Below, in pieces: positions 45,584-53,346 of a DNA stretch of 64,000 bases (within the stretch, counting starts at the first letter, position 1; every line of letters starts with the position of its first letter). The position numbers and the translations under genes were made by a program. The notes beneath the pieces were generated by a model that did no database searches, was not told where the DNA came from, and saw nothing but the letters and a program-made list of their open reading frames with translations. This DNA is from Streptomyces naganishii JCM 4654 (lineage in GTDB: Bacteria > Actinomycetota > Actinomycetes > Streptomycetales > Streptomycetaceae), in the NCBI RefSeq assembly GCF_014650575.1, contig NZ_BMVF01000015.1, positions 62,001 to 126,000 of the forward strand, given 5' to 3'.

Positions 45584-46357
45584 GTGAACCTGCGCGACAA
45601 GCTGCGCGGCCTGCTGGTCAGGCTGTACGCACGCCGGGTGGAAGGCCACCTGGACCACGCTCAGGTGCCCAAGCACATCGGCGTCATCATGGACGGCAAC
45701 CGGCGCTGGGCGAAGGCCGCGGGTTCCACCACCGCCCAGGGCCACCGGGCCGGCGCGGACAAGATCGAGGAGTTCCTCGGCTGGTGCTCCGAGACGGACG
45801 TCAAGGTGGTCACCCTGTGGCTGCTGTCGACCGACAACTTCGACCGCCCCCAGGAGGAGCTCGGCCCCCTCCTCGGCATCATCGAGGACGTCGTGCGCTC
45901 GCTGGCCGCCGACGGCCGCTGGCGGGTGCACCACGTCGGCACCATGGACCTGCTCCCGGCGGGCATGCAGGCCACCCTCAAGGAGGCCGAGGAGACCACC
46001 GCCCACGTCGAGGGAATACTGGTCAACGTCGCCATCGGCTACGGCGGCCGCCAGGAGATCGCCGACGCCGTGCGCTCCATGCTCCTGGACGCCCACGACA
46101 AGGGCACCCCGCTGGAGGACCTCGCCGAGGCCGTCGACGTCGACATGATCGGCCGCCACCTCTACACCAAGGCCCAGCCCGACCCGGACCTCGTCATCCG
46201 CACCAGCGGGGAGCAGCGGCTGTCCGGCTTCATGCTCTGGCAGACCGCGCACTCCGAGTACTACTTCTGCGAGGTCTTCTGGCCGGCCTTCCGCAAGGTC
46301 GACTTCCTGCGGGCGCTGCGCGACTACGCCGCCCGCCACCGCCGCTACGGCGGCTGA
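45584..46357 (+). CDS. uppS: Isoprenyl (undecaprenyl/polyprenyl) diphosphate synthase
   Basis: 257 residues of the cis-prenyltransferase family that makes the lipid carrier for cell-wall precursors. Signature HIGVIMDGNRRWAKA holds the catalytic Asp; LWLLSTDNFDRPQEEL, IAIGYGG-like VNVAIGYGGRQEIADAV and DLVIRTSGEQRLSGFMLWQ complete the fold. Whether the product is C50 or C55 cannot be told. The start is GTG with GGAGGGG upstream. Its last codons lie in a tandem repeat. Confidence 0.95.
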   Translation: MNLRDKLRGLLVRLYARRVEGHLDHAQVPKHIGVIMDGNRRWAKAAGSTTAQGHRAGADKIEEFLGWCSETDVKVVTLWLLSTDNFDRPQEELGPLLGIIEDVVRSLAADGRWRVHHVGTMDLLPAGMQATLKEAEETTAHVEGILVNVAIGYGGRQEIADAVRSMLLDAHDKGTPLEDLAEAVDVDMIGRHLYTKAQPDPDLVIRTSGEQRLSGFMLWQTAHSEYYFCEVFWPAFRKVDFLRALRDYAARHRRYGG

Positions 46358-46398
46358 GGACCCGCCTACGGCGGCTGAGGACCTACGGCGGCTGAGGG
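46345..46398. repeat. Triplicated CTACGGCGGCTGAGG at the uppS stop
   Basis: Three copies (starting 46345, 46366 and 46383) of a 15-16 base unit that contains the TGA stop of uppS. The copies also give TACGGCGG-TGA in the 3' region, so slippage here would not alter the protein. Confidence 0.75.
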
Positions 46399-46764
46399 CC
46401 CGCCGGCCACCACGGCCGCCCCTTTCCGGGGAGGGCCCGGCGGAGGGCATAACCCCTCTTCACGAGGAGTTCACCCGCGCGCCGTTCCGCGCATTTGCAT
46501 GGCCGCGCGTGTTCGAGGGCATAAGCCAGACAGGTCGACTCCCGAACCACGGGTGTCGGATCTCAGCGGGCGGCTCGGGGCCGTCCGCCCGGGAGGCCCT
46601 TTGCACCAGCCCGACCGTGCGGTCCCAGCACGGACGAAGACGCGGAGGGCCGGTCTGCGGCCCGCCGCGTGCGGGGCCGTGAACCGGCCTCACTGGTTCC
46701 CGCCCGCCCGGCCCAGTCTCCATCTCGTCGCTCCCCGACCTCATCCGAGGGGGTACGTCCTTCC
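46399..46764. other. Gene-free region between uppS and phoH
   Basis: About 365 bp. Reading frames are short and without ribosome sites. The stretch 46500-46560 is lower in GC and may hold the phoH promoter; I could not place boxes with confidence. Confidence 0.35.
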
Positions 46765-48090
46765 GTGGTGACCAGCACAAAGCGCCACAAGCCAGACCGG
46801 CGCACCTATGTTCTCGACACCAGCGTCCTGCTGGCGGACCCGAACGCCCTGACCCGCTTCGACGAGCACGAGGTAGTGCTCCCCATCGTCGTGGTCACGG
46901 AACTGGAGGCCAAGCGGCACCATCCCGAACTCGGCTACTTCGCCCGGCAGGCCCTGCGACTGCTGGACGACTACCGGGTCCGGTACGGCCGCCTCGACGC
47001 CCCCATTCCGACCGGGGACCTCGGCGGGACGGTCCGGGTCGAGCTCAACCACTCGGACCCCAGCGTGCTGCCCACCGGCTACCGCCTGGGGGACAACGAC
47101 TCCCGCATCCTCGCGGTCGCCCGCAATCTCCAGGCCGAGGGGTACGACGTCACCGTCGTCTCGAAGGACCTGCCGCTCAGGATCAAGGCGTCGTCCGTCG
47201 GACTCCTCGCCGAGGAGTACCGCGCCGAACTCGCCATCACGGACTCCTCCGGCTGGACCGGGATGTCCGAACTGACCCTGGCGGGCGAGCAGGTGGACAT
47301 CCTCTTCGAGGAAGGACGCATCCACGTCCCCGAGGCCGCCTCGCTGCCCGTGCACACCGGTCTGATGATCCAGTCGGAGCGCGGGAAGGCCCTCGGCCGG
47401 GTGACGCCCGACGGCAACGTCCGCCTGGTGCGCGGCGACCGGGAGGCGTTCGGCATCAAGGGCAGGAGCGCGGAGCAGCGCATCGCGCTGGACCTGCTGC
47501 TCGACCCGGATGTCGGGATCGTGTCGATGGGCGGCCGGGCCGGCACCGGCAAGTCGGCGCTGGCGCTGTGCGCGGGCCTGGAAGCGGTCCTGGAGCGCCG
47601 TCAGCACCAGAAGGTGATGGTCTTCCGCCCGCTGTACGCGGTCGGCGGGCAGGAGCTCGGCTATCTGCCCGGCACCGAGGCGGAGAAGATGAGCCCGTGG
47701 GCGCAGGCCGTGTTCGACACGCTGTCGGCGGTCACCTCCCGCGAGGTCATCGAGGAGGTCACCGCGCGCGGGATGCTCGAGGTGCTGCCGCTCACCCACA
47801 TCCGGGGCCGGTCGCTGCACGACGCGTTCGTCATCGTGGACGAGGCGCAGTCGCTCGAGCGGAACGTACTGCTGACCGTTCTGTCCCGGATCGGCGCCGA
47901 TTCACGGGTCGTTCTGACCCATGACGTGGCGCAGCGGGACAACCTGCGGGTCGGCCGCTACGACGGCGTGGTCGCCGTGGTGGAGAAGCTGAAGGGGCAT
48001 CCGCTCTTCGCCCATGTGACGCTGACCAGGTCCGAGAGGTCCCAGATCGCGGCCCTTGTGACCGAAATGCTGGAGGAGGGGCACATCTGA
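46765..48090 (+). CDS. PIN-PhoH family protein (PhoH2-like)
   Basis: 441 residues. An N-terminal PIN nuclease domain (about 1-140) has TYVLDTSVLLADPNALTRF, VVTELEAKRHH and LGDNDSRILAVARNL with the metal-binding acids. The C-terminal PhoH ATPase (about 230-440) has Walker A GRAGTGKSALALCAGLEAV and Walker B DAFVIVDEAQSLERN. Mycobacterial PhoH2 of the same layout has helicase and RNase activity and belongs to a toxin-antitoxin pair; no antitoxin-like gene precedes this one. GTGGTG offers two adjacent starts. Confidence 0.92.
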   Translation: MVTSTKRHKPDRRTYVLDTSVLLADPNALTRFDEHEVVLPIVVVTELEAKRHHPELGYFARQALRLLDDYRVRYGRLDAPIPTGDLGGTVRVELNHSDPSVLPTGYRLGDNDSRILAVARNLQAEGYDVTVVSKDLPLRIKASSVGLLAEEYRAELAITDSSGWTGMSELTLAGEQVDILFEEGRIHVPEAASLPVHTGLMIQSERGKALGRVTPDGNVRLVRGDREAFGIKGRSAEQRIALDLLLDPDVGIVSMGGRAGTGKSALALCAGLEAVLERRQHQKVMVFRPLYAVGGQELGYLPGTEAEKMSPWAQAVFDTLSAVTSREVIEEVTARGMLEVLPLTHIRGRSLHDAFVIVDEAQSLERNVLLTVLSRIGADSRVVLTHDVAQRDNLRVGRYDGVVAVVEKLKGHPLFAHVTLTRSERSQIAALVTEMLEEGHI

Positions 48091-48520
48091 TCGGTTCCGC
48101 CCCGACCCGTCCCACGACGGGGCGGTGACACGGAAGTTGGCGCCGTTCGGCAAAGGCTCAGAGCCTAGCCGGGCGGCGCCTTGGCGTGCGGGGGTTTCAG
48201 GAAAACCCGTGGGCCAAACGAGATGTGAGCTTTCACACGCACCTCGGAATTGCCTTGCGGTGTTTGGTTACGGCAGAGTCTCGGTTCTGTCAGGCCCCGC
48301 ATACGGCACAGCTGTACCTCCAGAGGTACGGCACCACGAGAGCACCACCCCAACTCCATAGCGTCGCCGTATGCCGCCCGAGCACCACGCGGCGCTTCCC
48401 ACAGGGGAGTTGCCCACCGGGCCCGCGCCTCCCGTGACCCCGCAGTTGGGAGGCCAGTGTTCAGGGGCACGATCGCGTCCGCCAGGGTCACCGAAGCGGA
48501 CGATGCTGGAAGGAAACCGT
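48091..48520. other. Long leader of the lytic transglycosylase gene
   Basis: About 430 bp with no gene. It has lower-GC stretches (48220-48300), a perfect GTACCTC-CA-GAGGTAC hairpin (48312-48327) and further small hairpins. Cell-wall hydrolase genes in Streptomyces often have riboswitch leaders, but I did not find the conserved ydaO (c-di-AMP) blocks here. It may still be a regulatory leader. Confidence 0.4.
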
Positions 48521-49216
48521 GTGAGCCGGATCTCGGTCCGGGGATTCGCAGTGGCCTCCGCCACCGCGGTCACCGCTGTCGGTAGCGTCGTCGGCGTTGC
48601 CTCGGGCAGTGTCGCCCAGAACAACGACGCCGAGGCGACCGCAGCCGACGCCACGCTCCTGTCGGACATACCGGTCGGCCAGCAGGCCCAGGTGCAGACC
48701 GCGTCCCTCGCGCAGCAGGCCGACGCCCAGGCCATCGCCGCCGACACGACCGCCAAGAAGGACGCGGAGGAAGCGGCGCGCAAGGCCGCCGCCGAGACCG
48801 CGATCGCCAAGAAGGCGGCCGCCGAGAAGGCGGAGAAGGAGGCCAAGGATCGCGCCGAGGCCAAGAAGGCCGCGAGCCGCAGCGCCACCCGGGACGCCTC
48901 CAGCTTCCCCGTCCAGAGCTCGTACACCGTCGCGCAGGTCCAGGCGATCGCCCGGCAGATCGTGCCGAGCGGCCAGTTCCAGTGCTTCAGCAACATCGTG
49001 GACCACGAGTCCACCTGGAACTACCAGGCCGTCAACCCCTCCTCCGGCGCCTACGGGCTCGTGCAGGCGCTGCCCGCCGGCAAGATGGCCTCCGCCGGCG
49101 CCGACTGGCGGACCAACCCGGCCACGCAGATCAAGTGGGGCCTGAACTACATGAACCAGCGCTACGGCAGCCCCTGCGACGCCTGGTCGTACTGGCAGGC
49201 GAACGGGAACTACTGA
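48521..49216 (+). CDS. Secreted SLT-domain lytic transglycosylase
   Basis: 231 residues. The signal segment (about 1-33) is followed by an Ala/Lys/Glu coiled coil (about 60-115), then the catalytic domain: NIVDHESTWNYQAVNPSSGA (catalytic Glu in HEST), YGLVQALPAGKMASAG and IKWGLNYMNQRYGSPCDAW. It cleaves peptidoglycan glycan strands during growth or development. The GTG at 48521 was chosen because GGAAGGAAACC lies just before it; an ATG at 48503 is in frame. Confidence 0.9.
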   Translation: MSRISVRGFAVASATAVTAVGSVVGVASGSVAQNNDAEATAADATLLSDIPVGQQAQVQTASLAQQADAQAIAADTTAKKDAEEAARKAAAETAIAKKAAAEKAEKEAKDRAEAKKAASRSATRDASSFPVQSSYTVAQVQAIARQIVPSGQFQCFSNIVDHESTWNYQAVNPSSGAYGLVQALPAGKMASAGADWRTNPATQIKWGLNYMNQRYGSPCDAWSYWQANGNY

Positions 49217-49243
49217 CCCCGGCCGCAGCTTCTCAACCCAGCG

Positions 49244-49274
49244 CAGCCCCTCCCCGTCCTAGGGGGAGGGGCTG
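49244..49274 (+). terminator. Terminator of the transglycosylase gene
   Basis: 12-bp stem CAGCCCCTCCCC/GGGGAGGGGCTG with a 7-base loop, 28 bp after the stop. Confidence 0.8.
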
Positions 49275-49345
49275 TTGCCATGTAGCGTCTGACGGAACGA
49301 CTCCAGGGGGGAGTGGTGGGGAGAGACGGGGGAAAAGGACGGATC

Positions 49346-50626
49346 ATGTCGCGAGTGCCAGGGTGGCTCGGCCGGCTCGGCGCCGGACTGACCGAAATGG
49401 GTGAACGGTTGGACGAGCGCCGCGCCGAGGTGGAGAAGGAACACGCCGAGCCGGTGCCGGAGACGGTCCCCGGCGACGCCGTGCCGCTGCCCGACCACGT
49501 GACCGTCGTACCGGCCCGCCCCGATCCCGCACAGGCCGTGCCCTGGGGCGTACGGGTCGCGGCCGAGGCGGGCTGGCGGGTGCTGGTGCTCGCGGGCACC
49601 GTCTGGGTGCTGATGCGGGTCATCAGCGCCGTCCAGCTGGTGGTGCTCGCCTTCGTGGGGGCGCTGCTCATCACCGCGCTCATGCAGCCGACGGTGGCGC
49701 GTCTGCGGCGGTACGGGCTGCCGCGCGGGCCGGCGACCGCGCTCACCGCGATCCTCGGCTTCGTCATCATGGGGCTGATCGGGTGGTTCGTGACCTGGCA
49801 GGTCATGGAGAACATCGACACGCTCTCCAACCAGATCCAGGACGGCATCGACGAGCTGCGCAAGTGGCTGCTGCACAGTCCGTTTCACGTCACCGACAAG
49901 CAGATCAACCAGATCGCCAAGAACCTGCGGGACGCCATCGGCGCCAACACCGACCAGATAACGTCGGCCGGCCTGGAGGGCGTGACCGTCGTGGTCGAGG
50001 CGCTCACCGGCATCCTGCTGACCGTCTTCTCCACGCTGTTCCTGCTCTACGACGGGCGGCGGATCTGGGAGTGGACGCTGAAGCTGGTGCCGGCGGCGGC
50101 ACGGCCCGGGGTCGCCGGGGCGGGGCCGCGGGCGTGGCGGACGCTGACGGCGTACGTGCGGGGCACGGTGATCGTGGCGCTGATAGACGCGATCTTCATC
50201 GGGCTCGGGATCTACTTCCTGAACGTGCCGATGGCTGTGCCGCTGGCCGTGTTCATCTTCCTGTTCGCCTTCATCCCGCTGGTGGGGGCCGTGGTGTCCG
50301 GGGCGCTGGCGGTGGTGGTCGCGCTGGTGACGCAGGGTGTGTTCACGGCGGTGATGGTGCTGGTGGTGGTGCTGGCGGTGCAGCAGATCGAGGGGCACGT
50401 GCTGCAGCCGTTCATCCTCGGGCGGGCTGTGCGGGTGCATCCGCTGGCCGTCGTGCTCTCGGTGGCCGCGGGCGGCATGATCGCGGGGATCGGGGGAGCG
50501 GTGGTGGCTGTGCCGTTGGTGGCGGTCACGAACACCGTGGTGGGGTACTTGCGGGCGTACTCGGTGAGCGCGGCTGCCGCTCGTAGCGAGTCGCCCGCGC
50601 CTACGCCCGACTCGGTCGGCCAGTAG
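49346..50626 (+). CDS. AI-2E family (PerM/YdiK) membrane transporter
   Basis: 426 residues with about eight spans. Conserved parts are LMRVISAVQLVVLAFVGALL, the long periplasmic-type loop with NQIQDGIDELRKWLL, RGTVIVALIDAIFIGLGIYF and PLVGAVVSGALAVVVALVTQ, then VLQPFILGRAVRVHPLAVVL. The family name comes from TqsA, but substrates vary (ions in some). The ATG at 49346 was chosen for AAAAGGACGG upstream. Confidence 0.88.
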   Translation: MSRVPGWLGRLGAGLTEMGERLDERRAEVEKEHAEPVPETVPGDAVPLPDHVTVVPARPDPAQAVPWGVRVAAEAGWRVLVLAGTVWVLMRVISAVQLVVLAFVGALLITALMQPTVARLRRYGLPRGPATALTAILGFVIMGLIGWFVTWQVMENIDTLSNQIQDGIDELRKWLLHSPFHVTDKQINQIAKNLRDAIGANTDQITSAGLEGVTVVVEALTGILLTVFSTLFLLYDGRRIWEWTLKLVPAAARPGVAGAGPRAWRTLTAYVRGTVIVALIDAIFIGLGIYFLNVPMAVPLAVFIFLFAFIPLVGAVVSGALAVVVALVTQGVFTAVMVLVVVLAVQQIEGHVLQPFILGRAVRVHPLAVVLSVAAGGMIAGIGGAVVAVPLVAVTNTVVGYLRAYSVSAAAARSESPAPTPDSVGQ

Positions 50627-50635
50627 GCCCCGAGC

Positions 50636-50770
50636 CGGGGCTCCGCCCCGGACCCCGGTTTCCCGCCCGCCCGTCTCGGTGGGAGGGGAGGTCCCGCCAC
50701 GGGGCTCCGCCCCGGAACCCGGCGGGGGCTCCGCCCCCTGCGCCCCCGGCTCGGGCCCGCCCCTGAGCCC
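50636..50770. repeat. GC-rich dispersed repeat, left copy
   Basis: Contains GGGGCTCCGCCCC units three times and CCCGTCTCGGTGGGAGG. The complement of the same blocks appears at 53150-53335, on the far side of the ahpD-ahpC-oxyR cassette. Such blocks are common between Streptomyces genes. Confidence 0.65.
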
Positions 50771-50854
50771 CCGGCGGGGGCTGCGCCCGCCGTCGGGGGC
50801 TCGGTGGGCTCCGGTCCTGTCTCCGCGGGCCTGGCTCCTTGCGCATGAACAGAT

Positions 50855-50886
50855 GAACCCCGTTCACCCTTCGGTGAACGGGGTTC
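50855..50886 (-). terminator. ahpD terminator
   Basis: Perfect 14-bp stem GAACCCCGTTCACC/GGTGAACGGGGTTC closed by a CTTC loop, 24 bp beyond the ahpD stop. Confidence 0.85.
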
Positions 50887-50909
50887 GGGCTGGACGTGGG
50901 GGTCGGCCT

Positions 50910-51443
50910 CTACTCGGAGAGGACTGCCTCCGCGTCCAGGGTGGTCGCCACGGCCTGGATCACCGCGGCTATCTTGAAGGCTTCCTGGACGGTCTCGCGT
51001 TCGACGCCCGCCTTGCGGAGGACCTGCTCGTGGGAGTCGAGGCACATCCCGCAGCCGTTGATGGCGGAGACCGCGAAGGACCACAGCTCGAAGTCGGCCT
51101 TGTCGACGCCGGGGTTGCCGATGACGTTCATCCGCAGGCCCGCGCGCAGGGTGCCGTACTCATGGTCGGACAGCAGGTGCCGCGTGCGGTAGAAGACGTT
51201 GTTCATCGCCATGATCGCGGCGGCGGACTTGGCCGCCGTGTACGCCTCCGGCGACAGGTTCGCCTTCGCCTCCGGCTCCAGCTCGCGCAGCACGATCGGC
51301 GAGCGCGCGGCGATCGCCGTGGCCAGGACCGTGCCCCACAGCTGCTGGGCCGGCAGGTCGCTGTTGCCGATGACCGAGCCCAGGTTGAGCTTGAGGTCCT
51401 TGGCGTAGTCGGGCAGCGAGGACTTCAGAGTGTCGAGAGACAT
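50910..51443 (-). CDS. ahpD: Alkyl hydroperoxide reductase AhpD
   Basis: 177 residues. The active-site CGMCLDSHE gives the thiol pair Cys131/Cys134 and His138; FSAINGCGMC is typical. AhpD reduces AhpC, taking electrons from a lipoamide chain in actinobacteria. The ATG at 51443 matches family starts (MSLDTLKSSLPDYAKDLKLN). A GTG at 51455 overlapping the ahpC stop is also in frame, and either way translation is coupled. Confidence 0.95.
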   Translation of the reverse strand: MSLDTLKSSLPDYAKDLKLNLGSVIGNSDLPAQQLWGTVLATAIAARSPIVLRELEPEAKANLSPEAYTAAKSAAAIMAMNNVFYRTRHLLSDHEYGTLRAGLRMNVIGNPGVDKADFELWSFAVSAINGCGMCLDSHEQVLRKAGVERETVQEAFKIAAVIQAVATTLDAEAVLSE

Positions 51444-51447
51444 CTCG

Positions 51448-52002
51448 TCACTCACCGGCCAGCAGCGCGACCGGGTCCAGGGTCTCGTCGCCCTTGCTCC
51501 AGTTGCAGGGGCACAGCTCGTCCGTCTGGAGGGCGTCCAGGACCCGCAGGACCTCCTTGGGGTTACGGCCGACGGAACCGGCGGTCACCATGGAGAACTG
51601 GATCTCGTTGTTCTGGTCGACGATGAAGACCGCGCGCTTGGCGAAGCCCTCCTCGTCCTCGATGCCGAGGTCGCGCATCAGCTCGTGCTTGGAGTCCGCC
51701 ATCATCGGGAACGGCAGCTCACGCAGGTCGTCGTGGTCCTTGCGCCAGGCGTGGTGCACGAACTCCGAGTCGCCCGAGAAGCCGAGCACCTGGGCGTCAC
51801 GGTCGGCGAACTCGTCGTTCAGCTTGCCGAAGGCGGCGATCTCCGTCGGGCACACGAAGGTGAAGTCCTTGGGCCACGCGAAGACGACCTTCCACTTGCC
51901 CTCGTAGGTCTTGTGGTCGATCTTCTCGAACTCCTTGCCCTTCTCCAGCGAGACGCAGGCGGTCAGTTCGAACTCGGGGAACTTGTCACCAACAGTGAGC
52001 AC
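51448..52002 (-). CDS. ahpC: Peroxiredoxin AhpC
   Basis: 184 residues. The peroxidatic Cys51 is in KDFTFVCPTEIAAFGKLNDE and the C-terminal Cys pair is in DELCPCNWSKG, as in actinobacterial AhpC reduced by AhpD. It reduces hydrogen peroxide and alkyl hydroperoxides. The GTG at 52002 has AAGGAGAG upstream. It is the first gene of ahpC-ahpD and divergent from oxyR. Confidence 0.96.
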   Translation of the reverse strand: MLTVGDKFPEFELTACVSLEKGKEFEKIDHKTYEGKWKVVFAWPKDFTFVCPTEIAAFGKLNDEFADRDAQVLGFSGDSEFVHHAWRKDHDDLRELPFPMMADSKHELMRDLGIEDEEGFAKRAVFIVDQNNEIQFSMVTAGSVGRNPKEVLRVLDALQTDELCPCNWSKGDETLDPVALLAGE

Positions 52003-52044
52003 ACGCTCTCCTTGCAGCGAGGAAACGCCGATTTTGTCGGCGTT

Positions 52045-52135
52045 TCCCATGGGTTGGACTCTGTCGATGTTGGCACAGGGTGCATTGATTGCGGAAATAG
52101 CTACACTCGGTCGAGTTGATCGGAGGTGGCTATCA
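52045..52135. promoter_or_regulatory. ahpC/oxyR divergent promoter
   Basis: An AT-richer region of about 90 bp (GTTGGCACAGGGTGCATTGA; TGCGGAAATAGCTACACTCG). OxyR normally binds here and switches both operons on under peroxide; a precise OxyR box is not distinct enough to place. Confidence 0.5.
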
Positions 52136-53104
52136 GTGACACTGGGTAATAAGCGCAGGCAGCCGAGTCTCGCACAGCTGCGCGCCTTCGCCGCGGTCGC
52201 CGAGCACCTGCACTTCCGCGACGCCGCCGCGGCCATCGGCGTGAGTCAGCCGGCCCTCTCCGGCGCCGTCTCCGCCCTGGAGGAGGCACTGGGTGTCACC
52301 CTCCTGGAGCGTACGACGCGCAAGGTGCTGCTCTCACCCGCGGGCGAGCGCATCGCCGTGCGGACCAAGGCGGTGCTCGCCGAGGTCGGCGCCCTGCTGG
52401 AGGAGGCCGAGGCCGTCAGCGCGCCGTTCACCGGCGTACTGCGGCTCGGGGTCATCCCCACCGTGGCGCCCTACCTGCTGCCCACGGTGCTGCGCCTCGT
52501 CCACGACCGCTATCCCGACCTCGACCTCCAGGTCCACGAGGAGCAGACCGCCAGCCTCCTGGAGGGCCTCGCCGCCGGCCGCCTCGACCTGCTGCTGCTC
52601 GCCGTACCGCTCGGCGTCCCCGGGGTCGTCGAGCTCCCCCTGTTCGACGAGGACTTCGTGCTCGTCACTCCGCTGGACCACTGGCTCGGCGGCCGCGACG
52701 GCATACCGCGCGAGGCCCTCAAGGAACTAAACCTGCTCCTCCTGGACGAGGGTCACTGCCTGCGCGACCAGGCCCTCGACATCTGCCGCGAGGCCGGCCG
52801 CGAGGACGCCCCGGTCACCACGACCGCGGCCGGGCTGTCCACCCTGGTCCAGCTGGTCGCCGGGGGCCTCGGCTGCACCCTGCTGCCCCGCACCGCCCTC
52901 ACGGTGGAGACCTCCCGGAGCACCCGCCTGCTCACCGCCCGCTTCGCCGACCCCGCCCCGTCCCGCCGCATCGCCCTGGCCATGCGCGCAGGCGCCGCCC
53001 GAGCCGCCGAATACCAGGAACTGGCCGCAGCCCTCCGAGAAGACCTGAAAGAACTCCCGGTGAGAGTCGTGCACGGCCCCCCGCCCGACAACCACCCCAG
53101 ATGA
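52136..53104 (+). CDS. oxyR: Peroxide-sensing LysR-type regulator OxyR
   Basis: 322 residues. The LysR HTH is at the N-terminus (QLRAFAAVAEHLHFRDAAAA, then IGVSQPALSGAVSALEEALG). The redox pair is in DEGHCLRDQALDICREAG, that is Cys208 and Cys217, spaced as Cys199/Cys208 in E. coli. The GTG at 52136 has CGGAGGTGG upstream. Position opposite ahpC confirms the assignment. Confidence 0.95.
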   Translation: MTLGNKRRQPSLAQLRAFAAVAEHLHFRDAAAAIGVSQPALSGAVSALEEALGVTLLERTTRKVLLSPAGERIAVRTKAVLAEVGALLEEAEAVSAPFTGVLRLGVIPTVAPYLLPTVLRLVHDRYPDLDLQVHEEQTASLLEGLAAGRLDLLLLAVPLGVPGVVELPLFDEDFVLVTPLDHWLGGRDGIPREALKELNLLLLDEGHCLRDQALDICREAGREDAPVTTTAAGLSTLVQLVAGGLGCTLLPRTALTVETSRSTRLLTARFADPAPSRRIALAMRAGAARAAEYQELAAALREDLKELPVRVVHGPPPDNHPR

Positions 53105-53149
53105 CCGGCATACGCCCCCCTGGGAGTGCGGGGGAGCAGAAACAAGGCT

Positions 53150-53335
53150 GGGGGTGCAGGGGGCGGAGCCCCCGTCGGGGTTCGGGGCGGAGCCCCGTGG
53201 CGGGGCCTTGTGTCCCACCGAGTCGGGCGGGCGGGTGCGAGACGGGGGGCGCAGCCCCCCCGCGTGGGGTCCGGGGCGGAGCCCTGCGGGGGGACCTCCC
53301 GTCCCACCGAGACGGGCGGGCGGGTGGGCGAACAG
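53150..53335. repeat. GC-rich dispersed repeat, right copy (inverted)
   Basis: Contains GGGGCGGAGCCCC units and two CCCACCGAG(T/A)CGGGCGGGCGGG blocks. It is the reverse complement of the blocks at 50636-50770, so the peroxide cassette lies between inverted copies. Confidence 0.65.
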
Positions 53336-53346
53336 CCGGCGCCCGC

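Noticed and set aside
48091..48520. ydaO (c-di-AMP) riboswitch in the transglycosylase leader
   Set aside because: I looked for the conserved blocks of this class and did not find them. The leader is reported as unassigned instead.
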